Below the pieces are notes generated by a model. The model was not told where the DNA came from. It made no database searches and was given only the letters and a program-made list of their open reading frames with translations. A stretch of DNA of 64,000 bases from Symsagittifera roscoffensis. Its lineage: Eukaryota; Xenacoelomorpha; Acoela; Convolutidae. Shown here one piece after another: positions 29,318 to 38,047 of the stretch. Every line of letters begins with the position of its first letter. The stretch's first letter is position 1. The stretch lies in assembly GCF_963678635.1 (NCBI RefSeq), contig NC_087065.1:76795786-76859785 (forward strand). Reading direction: 5' to 3'. Made by a program: the position numbers and the translations under genes.

Positions 29318-32300
29318 TTAATTAGCTGTGTGGCTAACTTTTCGAATTCGTCTTGTGTTATTTGTGAATGTTGGAAATTAAACATTGTTAAAAATTTTTG
29401 TTGTTTCTCTGTGTAGTTACTGATGTTGAATGTAGGTTTGAAATATGGAGTTTTTGTGAAATAATCCGTATTTCTGTTTTCGTTACTTATTATATTATTT
29501 ATAGATAATTCTTCATTAAGAATTGTAGATTGGCAAATATCTAGTAATTGGAGTATATTATTTACGCGATAGGCTTTTTCGTGTATTGGTGATATTGTAG
29601 CGTTGGTTTCACAATATCCTAAAAGTCCTAAAGGTAATGTTACTTGGTAAGGTGTGTTGTTATAAACATGTAAGGAAATAATATCTGAATTCGAATTTTT
29701 CAAATATTTTATTGATGAGATTGTGATTTTGAAAAATTTATGAATAGGTTTGAATTCAAAATCTGACATATAAAATTTTTGTTTGTTTTGTTCTTTATCA
29801 TATTGGTGAACTTGTTTGATTGAAAAATTATAGATGTTTCCTGATAGTGGTTTCAGGTGTTTTCTTTGTTGGTTATATATTGGATAAAATTTTGAAAAGA
29901 ATGGTGGTTGTTTGTTTAATCTTTGAAAAAATGTTAGGGATGTTTCTTTTGTTTTTGTATATTTATCTTTGATTAATATTTTACTATTTAGGATGTTAAT
30001 TGTTGGTATATACTTCGAAATAAATGGTATTCCAATGATATTATATTTAATATCAGTGATATGGAATATTTGTTTAAATGGCTTGTTTAGAATTTTACTT
30101 TGCTCCATTGTTCTGGTAGGGAGGAGAAATAATTGGATTTTTCCGTAGTTTATCAATGTTGATCCTTGTGCTGTTGCTAACTTACTGGAGGTTTCAAGAG
30201 GTGTTAGCTTTGGGTGTAAAGTTTTTATTTCATTCCATGTGGGAATGTTTATTATGTTTGATTCTGCTCCTGAATCAATTAAAAAATCTATTTCAAGGTC
30301 TGGTGGTTGAAATTCTTTATTTCTTGGGCTTTCTAAGAGAAATGGTATTGTCCAAATTTTTTCTTTGGGTTGTTCTTTTTGTATATTTTGATAAATGTGG
30401 TTTGTATTCAAGCATTTTGTTTTGGTGTTTTTATTGGTTTGATCTGTAGTGTTAATCTCGTTTGTTTCTTGCGTCGTTGGTGTGGAATTTATGGGTGTAG
30501 TGTAATAATTTTGAAGAAATTCTGATTGATTTTCATATATATGTGATGGAAAGGGTTGTTCATATATGACAGATTCATAGTCATTTTCGACTTTTATCAT
30601 ATTGATAGAAAGAGTGTTTTCAGTATCACTTTCTGAATCTGATGATGTACAGTTTATTTGATTGAGTTGTAACGTATCAGTTACTGTGTTATCAATACCT
30701 GGGGGGTCTGATGTTGTTTCTGGGTTAGATTGTACTTGATTGATTTGTCTTTGATGTTTAGGTGTACTGCTTCTATGACGATTATTAGAGTTATTATAGT
30801 TATTATTATTCCGGTGTGGTGATTGGGAATAATTTCTATAACGATTATTATAACTTGGGTGTCGATTTTGTGAATTATTTCGCGATCTGTTTTGGTAATT
30901 ATTGTTTGGTCTGTTATAGTTCGATCTATTATATGAGTTATTCCTTGATCGATTGTTCGGGTAATTCTGATTTCGATTGTTTGAATAACTTCTATTTCTA
31001 TTATAGGAGTAGTTTCTATTCCTATTGTATGATGAATTTCGTGATTGGTTGTTTGGATAGTAGTTATTTCTTGATTGGGAATTAGATCTAGAAACAAATC
31101 GTTGTGTATTTGAATTTGATCTGGAGTAGTTATTTCTACTATTTGGTCTATTGTAGTGATTTTGTGATGAATTATACGTGTTTCTTCGTTCTGGTGATCT
31201 TCCTCTATAACTTGAGTTATATGGGGATTGATTTCTTGTATAATTTGTATTGTTCGGGAGTGGTTTTCCTGAACTGTTGTTGCTGTGAACTGTTTTGTTC
31301 GGTAAATTTTGATCTTTTTTCATGTATTGATAGAATGATTTATTTGGTTCTTTGTATTTTTGAGGTTTATTTTGACTATCTTGCTGTTTTTGTTTACATT
31401 CGGAAATACTATGTCCGTATCGTCGGCAATAATTACACCATTTTTTGAAAGATGGTTTGCCTTTAAAGTTCGGGTTCTTTTCGTAAATATTGAGTATTTC
31501 AGTGATTTTTTCAACGAGGTCTGTTTCTGATTCCTGTATATTATTAATATTAGTGGGAGTCGTTTCAATTTTGTTAACGTATTGTAATTTCAGATTTTCC
31601 GTTTCTTCTAGTTTCATCGTGATTTCTGCTTGTTCTAATTTGTCTACTAGTTTTCGAAAATCTAAATCGGGTTCTCGAATTGAAGAAGGATGGGATGCTC
31701 TCTTTTTTATTGCTATTTTCCTTAATTGTGGTGTTAAGGTCATCATTAAGATTTCTGTCATCTTTGTGTTTTTATAGTCATGTGTATTTAGTGAATATGC
31801 TTTTCGAACTAGTGTTTCGATTCGTACTGCTATTTGCTTGATGGTTTCGTTTGGTAATCTGCGAATTTCATTACATAAAACTCTTTGTTGTTGTTTGTTT
31901 CTTTCAGAGTCAAACATTTTTGAAAATTCTTGTGTAAATCTTTTCCAGTTTGATTTTATTTCTAGAGGTAGTACTGAAAACCATTTTTGGGCTGCGCCAT
32001 CTAAGGTTGTTTGTATCAACGCTGTGCGTCGATGTATCCAGTTTTGATGTAGTGGCGTATTAATTGGTTCAGGTCCTATATTTAAAATCAGGTTTGCTGT
32101 TACTGCATTTAAATAATCTTCTACAGAGTATTCAGGGTCTGTTCCTGTGAAAACCATTAAAGGTTTGTTTGATGTTATTGATGATCCACCCATTAGGTAT
32201 GGATTCATTGTCATTTGTAATGATTCTGCTGCATTTGGCATTTGAGAAAAATTTGAAAGTTGGTTTCTTGTTATTTCATGTTGTTGAAGATAATATGGGA

Positions 32301-33960
32301 GTGGTATTTCATTTTGCATTTGTGATGGTTGATACGAGTGTGCAGTCATTGGATTTTGTTGTTGAATTGGTTGAAAAGATTGTGTATTAATTGGATTTTG
32401 CTGTTGAATTGGTTGTTGATGTTGTGCATCTATCGGTTGTGGAGAAAAATTCCTATAATTTGTACGTGTTTTCTGTATTCCTTGTCTACGATATTCTTGA
32501 GTATTTGGTGCAAATATATCTGGTTGTAAGAAATCGTCATCTGAGGATAAATAATCCATTTGATAAGATGTTTGTTTTTTATTTTTATTTTGTTGAAAAA
32601 ATGGGTAATTTTCACTGCGATCCTGTGGAGGGTTTGGTTGAAAATTTTTGGAATTATATTGGGCCGTTGGGTTATCCCAGTTTCGAGGTTTTGTATATTG
32701 ATTAAAATTCCTTTGTGGTTGATAATTTGTTTTTGATGGATGTGTATAATTATAATTATGGTCTGCAAAGTTGTTTCTAGTGAATGTTTTGCGTGTTTTT
32801 GATGGTATTGTCATGGGTCTGTATGTTTGGTAATCCATATGTGAATATTTAGGGGCAACCGAAGGTTTAACGGTTGATTGTAAGGTTACCTGTGTTTGTG
32901 AAGGATTTGTATTTCTTGGTGTTGTTAAATTTGGGCGTATTGGTGAAATACTTTGTTGTGTAGTTGTTGTGTGTACAATTTCTTCATTTATGAAGTGTGA
33001 TGGTGTCTGGATATCTTGTTGAGTAAGATTCCTAGTTCCATTGAGGTTTTCGTTGTGTATGACTGTAGAGTTTAAACTATTATTTTGTGTATCGGGTAAA
33101 AATGTATTATAGTTTAATGGTGTTGCATCAATTGTTAATGGTATTACTCTGACATAATCTCTTATGTAAGATATTGTACCTATTGCTTGACTTGAGATTG
33201 ATTGTGGAAAGCTTATAAATGCGGGATGAGACCAGTCGGGGTCCCAAACATAATCTGATTGTTCTGTGATAGCGGTATCATCGTTCGAATTTTGGGGTCT
33301 AAAATTTTTTCTTGCTTGTGCAATTAAATCAATATTGTGTGTGAAATAATCTATTATGAACCATGCTAAAATTTTTTGTAGATCGTGTTTGGTATGTTGT
33401 GAAACGTCATCTTTCGTGAAATTTTCTTTAATGATGTTTAAATAACTAGAGAGTAGTGTAATTTCATGTCGTACTTTTAAATGTTTAGATGTTTCTGTCG
33501 GTGAGACATTTGTTAATGGGATTTCGTTTTCTAATATCGAAATATAACTATATATTATTGCGAAAACTTCATTAGTGAAAATGGAGTTTGCTCTTTGTGA
33601 GTTATGGTATTGGATGCTTTTTATATATTCTGAAAAAACTTTTGAAAATTCTAAATCAAGATCGTCTGTTTGTATAGTATATGTTCTATTATTATGGTTT
33701 GGGGAAGTGAATTCTATGGAGTAGATTCCATACTGTTGTGTTATGTTGCATATATCTTTTAAGTAGTGATCTATGATTTGTCTTTTGATTTTTACATCGG
33801 GGAACTCTGTTTTACATGGACTGATTCCGGGTTCAAATAAATTTACGAGTAAATTTTGACAAAATATGTGTTGTCCTCTATCAGTATCTGCGTCTACTAT
33901 AAAAGGAAAGATTTCATCGTCATCTGGAGTTTCGTCACCTGGGGTGTGTGTTGAACTCAT
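29248..33960 (-). CDS. gag: Gag with nucleocapsid zinc knuckle and aspartic protease, 1570 aa
   Basis: Structural polyprotein. Residues 1-280 are an unassigned, largely helical N-terminal region. Residues 280-600 are Asn/Gln/Pro-rich, with a 'PIQQQNP' repeat near 517-537. A retrotransposon capsid-type domain lies at about 600-790 (with a TLDGAAQKWF motif). A CX2CX4HX4C zinc knuckle is at 842-855. A 150-residue Arg/Asn/Ser/Tyr-rich tract spans about 915-1070, with many repeated NRNxSY-like units. An acidic Ser patch lies at 1105-1116, and a retropepsin has its catalytic DSGA at 1229-1232 followed by an I-I-G-I-P motif. Typical Ty3/Gypsy Gags are 300-500 aa, so this is exceptionally long. The ATG at 33960 overlaps the end of the upstream ORF by 26 nt. 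Pol follows in the -1 frame. Confidence 0.9.
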   Translation of the reverse strand: MSSTHTPGDETPDDDEIFPFIVDADTDRGQHIFCQNLLVNLFEPGISPCKTEFPDVKIKRQIIDHYLKDICNITQQYGIYSIEFTSPNHNNRTYTIQTDDLDLEFSKVFSEYIKSIQYHNSQRANSIFTNEVFAIIYSYISILENEIPLTNVSPTETSKHLKVRHEITLLSSYLNIIKENFTKDDVSQHTKHDLQKILAWFIIDYFTHNIDLIAQARKNFRPQNSNDDTAITEQSDYVWDPDWSHPAFISFPQSISSQAIGTISYIRDYVRVIPLTIDATPLNYNTFLPDTQNNSLNSTVIHNENLNGTRNLTQQDIQTPSHFINEEIVHTTTTQQSISPIRPNLTTPRNTNPSQTQVTLQSTVKPSVAPKYSHMDYQTYRPMTIPSKTRKTFTRNNFADHNYNYTHPSKTNYQPQRNFNQYTKPRNWDNPTAQYNSKNFQPNPPQDRSENYPFFQQNKNKKQTSYQMDYLSSDDDFLQPDIFAPNTQEYRRQGIQKTRTNYRNFSPQPIDAQHQQPIQQQNPINTQSFQPIQQQNPMTAHSYQPSQMQNEIPLPYYLQQHEITRNQLSNFSQMPNAAESLQMTMNPYLMGGSSITSNKPLMVFTGTDPEYSVEDYLNAVTANLILNIGPEPINTPLHQNWIHRRTALIQTTLDGAAQKWFSVLPLEIKSNWKRFTQEFSKMFDSERNKQQQRVLCNEIRRLPNETIKQIAVRIETLVRKAYSLNTHDYKNTKMTEILMMTLTPQLRKIAIKKRASHPSSIREPDLDFRKLVDKLEQAEITMKLEETENLKLQYVNKIETTPTNINNIQESETDLVEKITEILNIYEKNPNFKGKPSFKKWCNYCRRYGHSISECKQKQQDSQNKPQKYKEPNKSFYQYMKKDQNLPNKTVHSNNSSGKPLPNNTNYTRNQSPYNSSYRGRSPERRNTYNSSQNHYNRPNSRNNYSRSNSNTQRFVSRSNSQSRNNYYPNNQSRNSSYNRNRNYSYNRNRSYSNNRNQNYPNNRSRNNSYNRSNYNRPNNNYQNRSRNNSQNRHPSYNNRYRNYSQSPHRNNNNYNNSNNRHRSSTPKHQRQINQVQSNPETTSDPPGIDNTVTDTLQLNQINCTSSDSESDTENTLSINMIKVENDYESVIYEQPFPSHIYENQSEFLQNYYTTPINSTPTTQETNEINTTDQTNKNTKTKCLNTNHIYQNIQKEQPKEKIWTIPFLLESPRNKEFQPPDLEIDFLIDSGAESNIINIPTWNEIKTLHPKLTPLETSSKLATAQGSTLINYGKIQLFLLPTRTMEQSKILNKPFKQIFHITDIKYNIIGIPFISKYIPTINILNSKILIKDKYTKTKETSLTFFQRLNKQPPFFSKFYPIYNQQRKHLKPLSGNIYNFSIKQVHQYDKEQNKQKFYMSDFEFKPIHKFFKITISSIKYLKNSNSDIISLHVYNNTPYQVTLPLGLLGYCETNATISPIHEKAYRVNNILQLLDICQSTILNEELSINNIISNENRNTDYFTKTPYFKPTFNISNYTEKQQKFLTMFNFQHSQITQDEFEKLATQLIKYSSVYATSKFDVGKSVHHYISR

Positions 33961-34402
33961 TTTTTCGTTCGATGACTGTTAATATGTAATTATTAATGTG
34001 TCGAATTGGTTGATTCCAATTGTATAGATGTACTGGTTTGTGTTTGTACTGCTTTTTTATTCTTCTTTTTCCTCTTTGTGATGAATTTGAAGTTGTTTCT
34101 GAGTCAGAAAAATATAATTGATCGTGAAGTGGGTAATTTTTATCTATTGAGTCTTTTAGTTTGTAAAGTTCGTCTAAACTGTTGGTTTCTGATTCTGAAA
34201 ATGCGTTTCGATTTTTTGAAAATCTTTTTCGTGTTATTTGTCTTTGTTTAGTTATTATTTTTCTCTTCAGTGTTTGTCGTTTTGTTCGAATGTATCCAAC
34301 TGTTTGTGTATGAGGTGTGATTACAAGGTCGTATTTTTTGTTATCTATTTCACAATTGTGTAAAATGATTGTTTGTTTATTTCCTAGGTTTTTAAATGAC
34401 AT
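33935..34402 (-). CDS. Basic accessory protein, 155 aa, upstream of gag
   Basis: The ATG is at 34402 and the stop at 33935-33937 is 26 nt inside gag. An arginine/lysine-rich tract at residues about 39-66 (for example KRQTLKRK, ITRKRFSKNR) suits RNA binding or nuclear import. A second basic patch is at 110-122 (GKRRIKKQYKHK). Two acidic serine motifs, FSESETNS (68-75) and FSDSETTS (98-105), form an internal repeat and look like CK2-type sites. A leucine-spaced stretch, LDELYKLKDSI (76-86), resembles a nuclear export signal. Basic motif plus export-like motif recalls Rev-type regulators, but this is analogy only. A coding gene between leader and gag is not usual for Ty3/Gypsy elements. Confidence 0.7.
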   Translation of the reverse strand: MSFKNLGNKQTIILHNCEIDNKKYDLVITPHTQTVGYIRTKRQTLKRKIITKQRQITRKRFSKNRNAFSESETNSLDELYKLKDSIDKNYPLHDQLYFSDSETTSNSSQRGKRRIKKQYKHKPVHLYNWNQPIRHINNYILTVIERKNEFNTHPR

Positions 34403-34916
34403 AAGGTTTAGAATGACGGATGCAAAGGTTGTTAAATGATTTCTATTTTTCTTAAACTGTTAGTTCTTACGATTTTTTGGTTAGCTTAACCTGGGTCTAT
34501 TTTTCAGGGTTGGAGAGAAAAGTATATCGATTCCGAAGAATGATTTTTACTTTCTCGTGACTAGTATAAGCTAAGGTGTTAACTTACTTAATCTTACTTA
34601 GGGGTAGTGATTGTGTTCAAGGGTTGGAGAATAGTAAATCGATCCACAAGGTTCAGGTATAATTAGAACGCGAGTAGTTCGTTAGATACTATTTTAAACT
34701 TACTAAGTCTAAGATTTATCTTGGGTCTGGTAAGGGGGGGTCAAGTGAAGGATGAATAACCGAAGTTCTTCACTGTTTATCCTAATTTGAATGATTAGTT
34801 TTGTTTTAAAAATTTCTATTAGTCTTGGGTCTTTAGAAAGGGTTGGGTAGTGAATCGACGTTTGAGGTCGTTAGACACTAATTAAGTGGGTGGGGGAGAA
34901 CAAAGTTGTTCTGTTT

Positions 34917-35001
34917 GATCCAAGGATAAGCCTTGATGATCAAATTTAAATTTTAATTAAGTAGAAAATGATTTAAGATCCAAGGATAAGCCTTGATGAT
35001 C
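34917..35001 (-). repeat. Duplicated 25-bp hairpin motif in the leader
   Basis: The sequence gatccaaggataagccttga followed by tgatc occurs at 34917-34941 and exactly again at 34977-35001. Each copy contains the stem CAAGG-ATAAG-CCTTG. Paired stem-loops with identical loops upstream of gag resemble the architecture of retroviral packaging/dimerisation elements. The function here is inferred. Confidence 0.6.
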
Positions 35002-35331
35002 TGGTTTTAAAATTAAGTGACTTTAAGTTTTAATAAAGTTTTAAATGTGTGTAAAGGAAAGATTTAGTGTTTTGATGATATTAGTGAGTTGATGATTGCT
35101 GTTATGTTTTAGGTGATGAAGCTGGAACAACAAGATGATTTATGATTACTAACCATTTATTGTCATGCTACTAATTTTTATTTTTATTTTCCAATAAATA
35201 TTTTTCAAACATGTTTTGTATAATACTGCAGAGTTTTAGGAAAACGATCTTAGATCTTTTTATCAATCGTTATTGTATAATATTAATTTTGTTTAGCGCC
35301 TGAAATGATTTTGAAGATTAACTTCAAGGTT

Positions 35332-35565
35332 TTATGTTTGCAAATGAAAATCTAAATTCATTGCAAGTAGTATTCGAAATATAAAAGTTTGTTCTGGCTT
35401 TTGCCGAACTATCATATAACTATACGGCAAGTTTCTACTTTGTCGTATGTCGTCTTTGGTTCGAGGTCTTCTTCCAATTCCGGGTAGTTCTATTATGGTT
35501 CGGAATATTGGCTCTGATCTATTGAGTCGGAGAGACATTTCAATTAAATTATTGTCGTATAACAT
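35332..35565 (-). CDS. Leader ORF, 77 aa, uncertain
   Basis: First ATG-started frame after the primer-binding site (ATG at 35565). The predicted peptide is Arg-rich (GIGRRPRTKDDIRQSR) without a recognisable motif. It shares the A/C-rich sense bias. It may be a leader peptide, a first coding exon that supplies an ATG to the spliced downstream genes, or chance. I could not identify a definite splice donor inside it. Confidence 0.35.
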   Translation of the reverse strand: MLYDNNLIEMSLRLNRSEPIFRTIIELPGIGRRPRTKDDIRQSRNLPYSYMIVRQKPEQTFIFRILLAMNLDFHLQT

Positions 35566-35633
35566 TTTGTAAATGTTTTTGTCTAATTTCTAATCTAATT
35601 TTGGTTAATTCTAATCTAGTAAGGTCTTGTTCG

Positions 35634-35651
35634 AGACTTATGGTCGCACCA
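35634..35651 (-). promoter_or_regulatory. Primer-binding site candidate
   Basis: In element orientation TGGTGCGACCATAAGTCT begins two bases inside the 5' LTR. It starts with TGG, complementary to a tRNA CCA end. The matching tRNA 3' end would be ...TGGTCGCACCA, which I cannot assign to an isoacceptor by eye. Just downstream the plus strand reads gttcgaga, reminiscent of a T-loop but one base out of register. Confidence 0.55.
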
Positions 35652-35653
35652 GA

Positions 35654-36061
35654 TGAGTTAGGACCGAAGTGTAACTCATAGAGTAATTTCGGATAGGGTA
35701 CACCGTCTGCTCGTCACGCTATCTTATTTTCGGCCGGATAGATTCGTGCAACTTCTTAGTCTAATACCGATCCTAATCTTACTCTTATACTATCTAGTCT
35801 CAGGTTGTTTAACTAGTCTCTGCTAGGCTCAATAGATCTAGGGTATACTGGTTTATTGCGGCTGCTGAAGTGCTCGGGAGAGTCCAACTAATTTCTAAGT
35901 TAAATTCAAATCTCTCTGGTGCTGAAATTACAAGTAACTTCAGCACTTACAAATAAGTGGGTTGTTAGTTAGATGGATCATGGTTGGTTAATATTAAATA
36001 CTTTACATTGGTAAAACATTTAATTTATCCAATCATAAAATATAGTTTAGATCAGGTTCCA
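35654..36061 (-). repeat. 5' LTR of the retrotransposon (right copy)
   Basis: 408 bp, identical to 17171-17578 except G instead of A at 35983. It should contain the promoter driving leftward transcription: a CTATATTTTATG stretch near the element start and CCAAT-like motifs. The hairpin lies at 35919-35946 and AATAAA at 35852-35857. Confidence 0.95.
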
Positions 36062-36065
36062 CCGG
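36062..36065. repeat. Target-site duplication CCGG (right copy)
   Basis: Direct partner of 17167-17170, marking the right insertion boundary. Confidence 0.85.
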
Positions 36066-36805
36066 GAAAAGTGCCTTTTAAATTTTTTTAGGGTCCGTCA
36101 GCCAAAGTTTGATATCTGGGTCGACAGGGGTCAAATCTTTGAAGAAATCGCCGTACGCCCCGAAATTCGCCCACTTGCCTCTACATCCGTTACTGTCTCT
36201 CAATAAATTTGTCAAGATGAGCAAACAACCAGAATTCAAAAACACCATTCAAGGCTGTCAATTTTTTCTTACTCTGTCCTGATTTCACTCTACTTGATTT
36301 CAGTAACTGTTGATGATGTGATTCTGAAGTTCTTAATGCCCGATCTAGAGACTTGTGCCAAGAAAAACTACTGGTCTCGGTCGCGTAAGGGAATGTAAGA
36401 GGACTGACCATTCGACCAAATTTGTGGTTGCGAATAAAGATTTCGGTAAAATACGTATAAAAAGTTTCAGCTTCCTGTTTGTATCAACTTTCAAAAAACT
36501 AGCTTTTTTTCGAGTTGTATTGGATAAAAGCAGTTTTCCTCTACTTCGAATGCGGTTGTTTTTTCTCTTGGCTACCCGTGCTGAAGTTCTTCAAAAAAAC
36601 CATGTCTGAACACCTTTAAATCAGGCTTTTTTAGGTTACTCAATTGTCTCGTTTTCCGCTGCGATGATGTGAATCCAGTGTAACAACTATTGTCTTGTGA
36701 CGACGTAACTGGCAAAAACTTTGATAAACTCATTTCAACAAAAAAAATATAAAAAAACTAAAAACGCATGATGAGAAAGAAGTGTTCAAAAAACCCAGTG
36801 GCTTA
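36066..36805. other. AT-rich flank right of the element
   Basis: The first 120 bp (gggtccgtcagccaaag, gtcgacaggggtcaaat) resemble eroded pieces of the hAT-like MITE family, so the element probably landed in older repeat DNA. No gene is seen. Opposite-strand frames at 36190-36609 overlap and lack splice context. Confidence 0.45.
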
Positions 36806-36951
36806 AGGGGCGGGTAAAATGGGGGTGGGTAAACGGGGGGGGGGAGGTAAACGGAGGGGAGGTAAACGGAGGGGAAGTAAACAGGGGGAGGTACAATGGG
36901 GCGTGGGTAAACGGGGGGGGGGGGGGAGGGGGGAGGTAAACGGAGGGGAGT
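36806..36951 (+). repeat. G-rich minisatellite (ggtaaacggagggg units)
   Basis: About eight imperfect units of 13-18 bp built on ggtaaacgg plus a G run, including a run of 14 G near 36914. Many closely spaced G tracts could form G-quadruplexes on the plus strand. The open frame running through it is a by-product of the repeat. Confidence 0.8.
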
Positions 36952-36995
36952 ATTTCAAATATGCGATTGTCTATTTGTTACTAAACTATGCTGAG

Positions 36996-37453
36996 GGGGT
37001 GTCGGACATCAAGCCGACGGGACTTGAAGCCGAATCGTATAATAAGGGACTTCAAGCCGAACATTTTGTCAAAAGGTTATGAAATATGATTAATTTGAAA
37101 ATTGTTTTGAAGAATTTCTTAATTTCATCAGCTTGCTTAACAAGTTATTGGCTTTTTTGTTATTTTTGAGCCTCTAATTGATGTTTAGGAACATAAAAAA
37201 TTAAAACATTGTTCATGGGGTTTTTCATGTTTATAATTTATGCATTTCAAAATCCGGCTGATCCAACTTTCTGATGCCACTCTTAAGTGGTGCATTGTCA
37301 TGAAGAACGCTTATGATGAACTAAACTTGCCCATTTTTTTCACAATAAACATTTTAACGTTAAAAATTTAGCGTTTTTAGGTGCTTGTAATGTTTAATTT
37401 TTGGCTTGAAGTCTCGTCGGCTTGAAATCCTGTCAGCTTATTGTCCTAGACCC
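36996..37453. mobile_element. Non-autonomous TIR transposon, 458 bp, 8-bp target duplication
   Basis: The terminal inverted repeats are related over about 40-50 bp. The left reads GGGGTGTCGGACATCAAGCC and then gacgggacttgaagcc. The right, reversed, reads GGGTCTAGGACAATAAGC and then a gacgagacttcaagcc motif. ATGCTGAG flanks both sides (36988-36995 and 37454-37461). The interior is AT-rich and non-coding. The superfamily is uncertain: an 8-bp duplication fits hAT or P elements. Confidence 0.75.
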
Positions 37454-37545
37454 ATGCTGAGGTTATTCGGTTTAGCATGGTCACAAAAAGGCGTTTGAAC
37501 GCATTTATGATTTCCCCTTTTAGCTATAAGCGCAACGTGTTACTG

Positions 37546-37626
37546 AGATCTAATTACGTGCTCGACAGATCTGATCACGTATCTGCCAGGTCTGATCACA
37601 TGTCGGCCAGATTTGGTCCAGATCTG
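37546..37626 (+). repeat. 21-bp tandem repeat, three to four units
   Basis: Units agatctaattacgtgctcgac, agatctgatcacgtatctgcc and aggtctgatcacatgtcggcc follow directly, and a partial fourth begins agatttggtcc. Each carries a gatctgatca-type palindromic core. Confidence 0.65.
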
Positions 37627-37657
37627 CAGCTGTTCATATAATTTCACTCCTGTGCAC

Positions 37658-38047
37658 AGTGAATGCCCATAGGTTCCAATATTCATAGGTTCCAAAATAA
37701 AAAATCAGTCGCATAAGTTCCAAAATTTATCTTCTTGAATTCTGATTGGTTGAAATTTGAGCCAACGAATTTATGGATCGATGTTTTACTGTTCAACCAG
37801 CATAAACTCAAGCTGCAGAATAGTGACCGCCGCAGCCGCGCCAACGTGTTGCGAGCTTGCCACCAAAGGGTAGGACTCTATACGAAATTTAGAGCCGGTT
37901 ATCGCCGCGCCCACCGGCGACCTTAAACCGAGACTCGGCTAATTTAGTCTTTTGACCAATTGAAAAGATTTGGAACTTATGCGACTGCTTTTTAATTTTG
38001 GAACCTATGGGACTGATTTTTTATTTTGGAACCTATGAATACGCACC
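37658..38047. mobile_element. hAT-like foldback MITE, 390 bp, GC-rich core, 8-bp target duplication
   Basis: CTGTGCAC flanks both ends (37650-37657 and 38048-38055). The left end AGTGAATGCCCATAGGTTCC pairs with the reversed right end GGTGCGTATTCATAGGTTCC. Inside each terminus a 'cataggttccaaaataaaaa' plus atcagtc module is repeated, so the inverted repeats total about 75 bp. The centre (about 37815-37920) is strikingly GC-rich compared with the surroundings and contains Arg-rich frame content of no recognised family. Confidence 0.75.

Larger units (their letters stand above)
34403..35633 (-). other. Long leader (5' untranslated region) of the element
   Basis: About 1.2 kb between the primer-binding site and the first sizeable ORF. 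It contains loose 'gggtt(g)gagaatag..atcgat' repeats (34505-34870), a duplicated hairpin listed separately and a 77-codon frame. This is the expected place for packaging or dimerisation signals and a splice donor for the env-side genes, but no donor stands out. Confidence 0.6.
17171..36061 (-). mobile_element. Giant env-bearing Ty3/Gypsy LTR retrotransposon, 18.9 kb, full length
   Basis: Two 408-bp LTRs with TG...CA ends bracket 18,075 bp of internal DNA transcribed right to left. It carries gag-protease, a -1-frame pol with RT, RNase H and integrase (order PR-RT-RH-IN and a GPY motif, as in Ty3/Gypsy), an envelope-like gene and at least three additional frames. Typical Ty3/Gypsy elements are about 5-8 kb, so this is unusually large. 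All long frames are uninterrupted and the two LTRs differ at one position (17500 A versus 35983 G), indicating recent insertion. The sense strand is rich in A and C and poor in G, so the plus strand looks G/T-rich, with sharp limits at the LTRs. Confidence 0.95.

Noticed and set aside
30681..31097. Second minus-strand frame of 138 codons inside gag (Ile/Thr-rich)
   Set aside because: It is an out-of-frame reading of the Arg/Asn/Ser repeat tract of gag. The repeat keeps several frames open at once.
30156..32705. Many plus-strand frames of 65-114 codons opposite gag
   Set aside because: They are antisense shadows of a G-poor sense strand; composition (Tyr/Phe/Cys/Leu-rich) and lack of signals argue against coding.
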